Origin: Nitratireductor aquimarinus
GTDB taxonomy: Bacteria > Pseudomonadota > Alphaproteobacteria > Rhizobiales > Rhizobiaceae
Length of the DNA: 64,000 nt
NCBI RefSeq assembly: GCF_046773475.1
Contig: NZ_CP177239.1
Location: 3,720,001-3,784,000, forward strand
Reading direction: 5' to 3'
Part shown: piece by piece, positions 61,328 to 64,000 of the stretch
Position numbering within the stretch: position 1 is the stretch's first letter
Layout of the letters: the number at the start of each line of letters is the position of its first letter
Made by a program: the position numbers and the translations under genes
Notes under the pieces: generated by a model
Databases searched by the model: none
What the model was told of the DNA's origin: nothing
What the model saw: the letters and a program-made list of their open reading frames with translations, nothing else

Positions 61328-62416
61328 TCAAATGTAGAACAGAGAACGCCCCTCTTTAGTGAAAAGATGCATCTTTTCTGCGGATGCGGTGAGGCGAAGG
61401 CGCTCGCCCCTGGCATGTTTCTGGACGCCGGCGATCTTCACGACGACCGGTTCATCCACATCTTTCACATTTACGTAAACATTCGTGACCTCGCCGAGCC
61501 GTTCGACAAAGTGCACTTCGCCTTCGAAGAGAAAGTCATCTCCATCTGCAACCCGCAGGTCTTCCGGCCTTACGCCGAAATGGGCCGGCGCGCCTGCCAG
61601 ACTTTCGGGAGAAGGGATGGGAACGGCGACCTGCCTGCCGGAAAGGGAAATCACGGTCTGCCCGCCGGTCTTTTCGATGCGGGCCGGCTGGATGTTCATG
61701 GCGGGCGAGCCGATGAACCGGGCGACGAAAAGATTGGCGGGTTTTTCGTATAGCGCGATGGGCGCGCCGACCTGCTCGATATGTCCCGCCGACAGGACGA
61801 CGATGCGGTCTGCAAGCGTCATGGCCTCCACCTGATCGTGGGTGACGTAGACCATGGTGGTGTCGGGCATTGAGCTTTTGAGCTTGGCGATCTCGATGCG
61901 GGTGGCGACACGAAGCGCTGCATCCAGATTGGAGAGCGGTTCGTCGAACAGGAACACTTTCGGATTGCGCACGATGGCGCGGCCGATGGCGACGCGCTGT
62001 CGCTGACCGCCTGAAAGCGCCTTGGGCAGGCGATCAAGATATGGTGTCAGCTGCAGGATCTCGGCCGCTTCCTGTACGCGCTTGTCGATCTCTTCCTTCG
62101 GGGCCTTGGCGATCTTCATGCCGAACGCCATGTTGTCGTAGACCGTCATGTGCGGGTAGAGCGCATAGGACTGGAACACCATGGCGATGCCGCGCTGCGA
62201 TGGCGGGATGTCGTTCACGCGCGCGCCGCCGATGAACATCTCGCCACCGGTGATGCTTTCAAGCCCGGCGATCATGCGCAGGAGCGTGGACTTGCCGCAG
62301 CCCGAAGGACCGACGAAGACGATGAACTCGCCTTCCTCTATGTCCAGGTCGATACCGTGGATGACCCTGGTGTTGCCGTAGCTCTTCTGGATGTTCTTGA
62401 GCGAGAGATCCGTCAT
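61328..62416 (-). CDS. aglK: Alpha-glucoside ABC transporter ATP-binding protein
   Basis: A 362-residue ABC ATPase of the CUT1 sugar type (UgpC/MsmX-like). Walker A GPSGCGKS at 36-43, Q-loop Gln82, signature LSGGQ at 134-138, Walker B VFLFDEP about 154-160, and a C-terminal TOBE/regulatory domain. Its 4-base overlap with the alpha-glucosidase gene matches the aglA-aglK end of the alpha-glucoside operon of Sinorhizobium. Confidence 0.85.
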   Translation of the reverse strand: MTDLSLKNIQKSYGNTRVIHGIDLDIEEGEFIVFVGPSGCGKSTLLRMIAGLESITGGEMFIGGARVNDIPPSQRGIAMVFQSYALYPHMTVYDNMAFGMKIAKAPKEEIDKRVQEAAEILQLTPYLDRLPKALSGGQRQRVAIGRAIVRNPKVFLFDEPLSNLDAALRVATRIEIAKLKSSMPDTTMVYVTHDQVEAMTLADRIVVLSAGHIEQVGAPIALYEKPANLFVARFIGSPAMNIQPARIEKTGGQTVISLSGRQVAVPIPSPESLAGAPAHFGVRPEDLRVADGDDFLFEGEVHFVERLGEVTNVYVNVKDVDEPVVVKIAGVQKHARGERLRLTASAEKMHLFTKEGRSLFYI

Positions 62417-64000
62417 GTCTCCATCCCCTTGCTGCCGAACCAGCTTGCATAGGCCGGCAGCGTGACGATGCCGTCCTCCACCGTTCCGGCTGCGCCGGAA
62501 TCGGCCATGGTCGCATAATCCCGGACATCGAGCTTCAGCGTGACCGGCCCGTCGCTCATGTTCACCGCCACCAGAATGGCGTGGCCGGCCATGGAGCGCT
62601 CGAAGACAAGCACCTCCTCAGTGCCTTCCCGGAAGGTGATTTCGCCCTTGGCGAAAACGGGATGGCGGGCGCGGAAGGCAAGTGCATTGCGATAGTGCGA
62701 CAGGAGCGTGTCCTGCCCCTCCTGCGCCGACACGGCCAGATGGAGGTGCTCCGGCGGCACGGGCAGCCAGGGCTTTGCGCCGGAGAAGCCGCCATTGACC
62801 TGCGTTTCCGACCAGACCATCGGGGTGCGGCATCCATCGCGGCCCTTGAAGGTCGGCCAGAACTGGATGCCATACGGGTCCTGCAGGTCTTTCAGGTCGA
62901 GTACGGCTTCGGTGAGGCCCAGCTCCTCGCCCTGATAGAGGCAGACGGAACCGCGCAGCGACAGAAGCAGCGTCGTGGTCATCTTCAGGAAGGCGTCGCG
63001 GTCGTGGACCTGATCGGCCCAGCGCGAGGCATGGCGCACCACGTCATGATTGGAGAAGCTCCAGCACGACCAGCCATCGGGCGCCTTGTCGCCGAATGCC
63101 TCGATGACGCGCCGGACACGGCCCGGCGTGAGCGGTTCCTGCGACAGGAAGTCGAAGGAATAGCACATGTGAACCTTGTCGCCGCCGCTCGTATATTCGG
63201 CGACGATGTCGAGGCCGCGCTGCGCATCACCCACTTCGCCGACAGCCGTGGTGCCGGGATATTCATCGAGCAGCGCGCGGAAGCGTTTCAGGAATTCCAG
63301 GTTCTCGGGCTGGTTCTTGTCGTAAAGGTGGTTCTGGAAGTTGTAGGGATTGACCGCAGGCGCGATGGAGGCGTTGCGCTGGTCCTGCTCAAGCGGCGGA
63401 TTGTCTTCCAGACCGGCCGAGTGGACATAGAAATTGATCGTGTCGAGACGGAAACCGTCGACGCCGCGTTCCAGCCAGAAGCGCACCGTTTCAAGCAGCG
63501 CGTCCTGAACATCGGGATTGTGGAAGTTCAGGTCCGGCTGGCTGGCCAGGAAATTGTGCAGATAATACTGGCAGCGGCTCGTGTCCCATTCCCATGCGGA
63601 GCCGCCGAAGATCGACAGCCAGTTGTTGGGCGGGCTGCCATCGGGTTTCGGATCGGCCCAGACATACCAGTCGGCGCGTGGATTGGTGCGGTTCTGCCGG
63701 CTTTCCACGAACCAGGGATGCCGTGCGGAAGAATGCGAGATCACCTGATCGATCATCACCTTGAGGCCGAGCCGGTGGGCCTCGGTGATCATGGCGTCGA
63801 AATCGGCCAGCGAACCAAACATCGGATCGACCTGGGTGTAGTCGGAGACATCATAACCGAAGTCGAGCATGGGCGACTTGAAGAAGGGTGACAGCCAGAT
63901 CGCATCAACCCCAAGCGAAGCGATGTAGGGCAGACGCTGGGTGATCCCTTTGAGGTCGCCGATCCCGTCGCCGTTGGAATCCTGAAAGGAGCGCGGATAG
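62413..64000 (-). CDS. aglA: Alpha-glucosidase, GH13 family, 5' end outside window
   Basis: At least 529 residues of a GH13 alpha-glucosidase; the frame stays open to the right edge (YPRSFQDSNGDGIGDLKGI at 63943-63999). The nucleophile Asp lies in DGFRLDTINFY, the acid/base Glu in TTAVGEVGD, and the third Asp in WSFSNHDVVRH. It hydrolyses alpha-glucosides such as sucrose, maltose or trehalose brought in by the Agl transporter. The translation initiation region and the transport genes lie beyond the window. Confidence 0.9.
   Translation of the reverse strand, partial: YPRSFQDSNGDGIGDLKGITQRLPYIASLGVDAIWLSPFFKSPMLDFGYDVSDYTQVDPMFGSLADFDAMITEAHRLGLKVMIDQVISHSSARHPWFVESRQNRTNPRADWYVWADPKPDGSPPNNWLSIFGGSAWEWDTSRCQYYLHNFLASQPDLNFHNPDVQDALLETVRFWLERGVDGFRLDTINFYVHSAGLEDNPPLEQDQRNASIAPAVNPYNFQNHLYDKNQPENLEFLKRFRALLDEYPGTTAVGEVGDAQRGLDIVAEYTSGGDKVHMCYSFDFLSQEPLTPGRVRRVIEAFGDKAPDGWSCWSFSNHDVVRHASRWADQVHDRDAFLKMTTTLLLSLRGSVCLYQGEELGLTEAVLDLKDLQDPYGIQFWPTFKGRDGCRTPMVWSETQVNGGFSGAKPWLPVPPEHLHLAVSAQEGQDTLLSHYRNALAFRARHPVFAKGEITFREGTEEVLVFERSMAGHAILVAVNMSDGPVTLKLDVRDYATMADSGAAGTVEDGIVTLPAYASWFGSKGMET

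Noticed and set aside
62581..63891. 436-residue plus-strand open frame
   Set aside because: Antisense to the alpha-glucosidase gene whose catalytic motifs are intact.

Overview
The window (high GC, dense, short gaps, many ATGA overlaps) comes from an alphaproteobacterium of the order Hyphomicrobiales (Rhizobiales). The strongest evidence is one contiguous rhizobial-type flagellar locus. It carries the clade-specific genes visN/visR, rem (ftcR in Brucella), flaF, flbT, motC, motE and a DUF1217 gene. An Omp10-like lipoprotein, homospermidine synthase, an ornithine decarboxylase with a long structured leader, and aglA/aglK point the same way. The genus cannot be fixed from sequence alone; a Phyllobacteriaceae/Brucellaceae-like organism fits best.

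Left part (1-24.2 kb, metabolic and accessory). It opens with the 3' end of eda. Next come a DUF882 murein peptidase, an orphan sigma-54 response regulator, oligoendopeptidase F, pabB, a YciI protein and homospermidine synthase. These are followed by an Omp10-like lipoprotein, a YugP-type zinc protease, a PaaK-like adenylate-forming enzyme and a complete TRAP transporter (dctP, dctQ, dctM). After that lie a GNAT enzyme, a small membrane protein, a NicO/RcnA-type metal exporter with a very His-rich loop and its DUF1007 partner, a LysR regulator and an amidase. The block ends with ornithine decarboxylase, a second GNAT, an SCP2 protein and a MarR regulator. Homospermidine synthase and ornithine decarboxylase together give the core of homospermidine/putrescine synthesis.

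Central and right part (24.4-61.1 kb, flagellum). Leftward-transcribed blocks encode, in order of transcription: (a) DUF1217-flgF-fliI-unknown-flgB-flgC-fliE-flgG-flgA-flgI-motE-flgH-fliL-fliP; (b) two tandem flagellins, each with its own terminator; (c) fliF-fliH-motB-motC-fliK-lytic transglycosylase; (d) rem-flgE-flgK-flgL-flaF-flbT-flgD-fliQ-flhA-fliR-fliJ-like-flgJ-like-flgN-like-unknown. A rightward block motA-fliM-fliN-fliG-flhB-unknown starts from a shared divergent promoter region. It runs convergently into visN-visR, the master LuxR-type regulators. From what is known in Sinorhizobium and Brucella, VisNR activates rem/ftcR, which activates the structural genes; FlbT and FlaF then tune flagellin. 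No chemotaxis (che) genes, fliO, fliD, fliS or flgM were seen here.

Far right (61.3-64 kb). aglK (ABC ATPase) and a 5'-truncated aglA (GH13 alpha-glucosidase) are the end of an alpha-glucoside uptake operon that continues beyond the window.

I did not find a clearly new defence or mobile system, tRNA, rRNA, IS element or CRISPR. The most interesting signal is the 430-nt leader of ornithine decarboxylase. It contains two copies of one 8-mer flanking their common complement, a sequence complementary to the Shine-Dalgarno, and a possible leader peptide. Other leads are perfect inverted repeats in front of hss, the MarR gene and the SCP2 gene, and three unassigned genes embedded in the flagellar operons.
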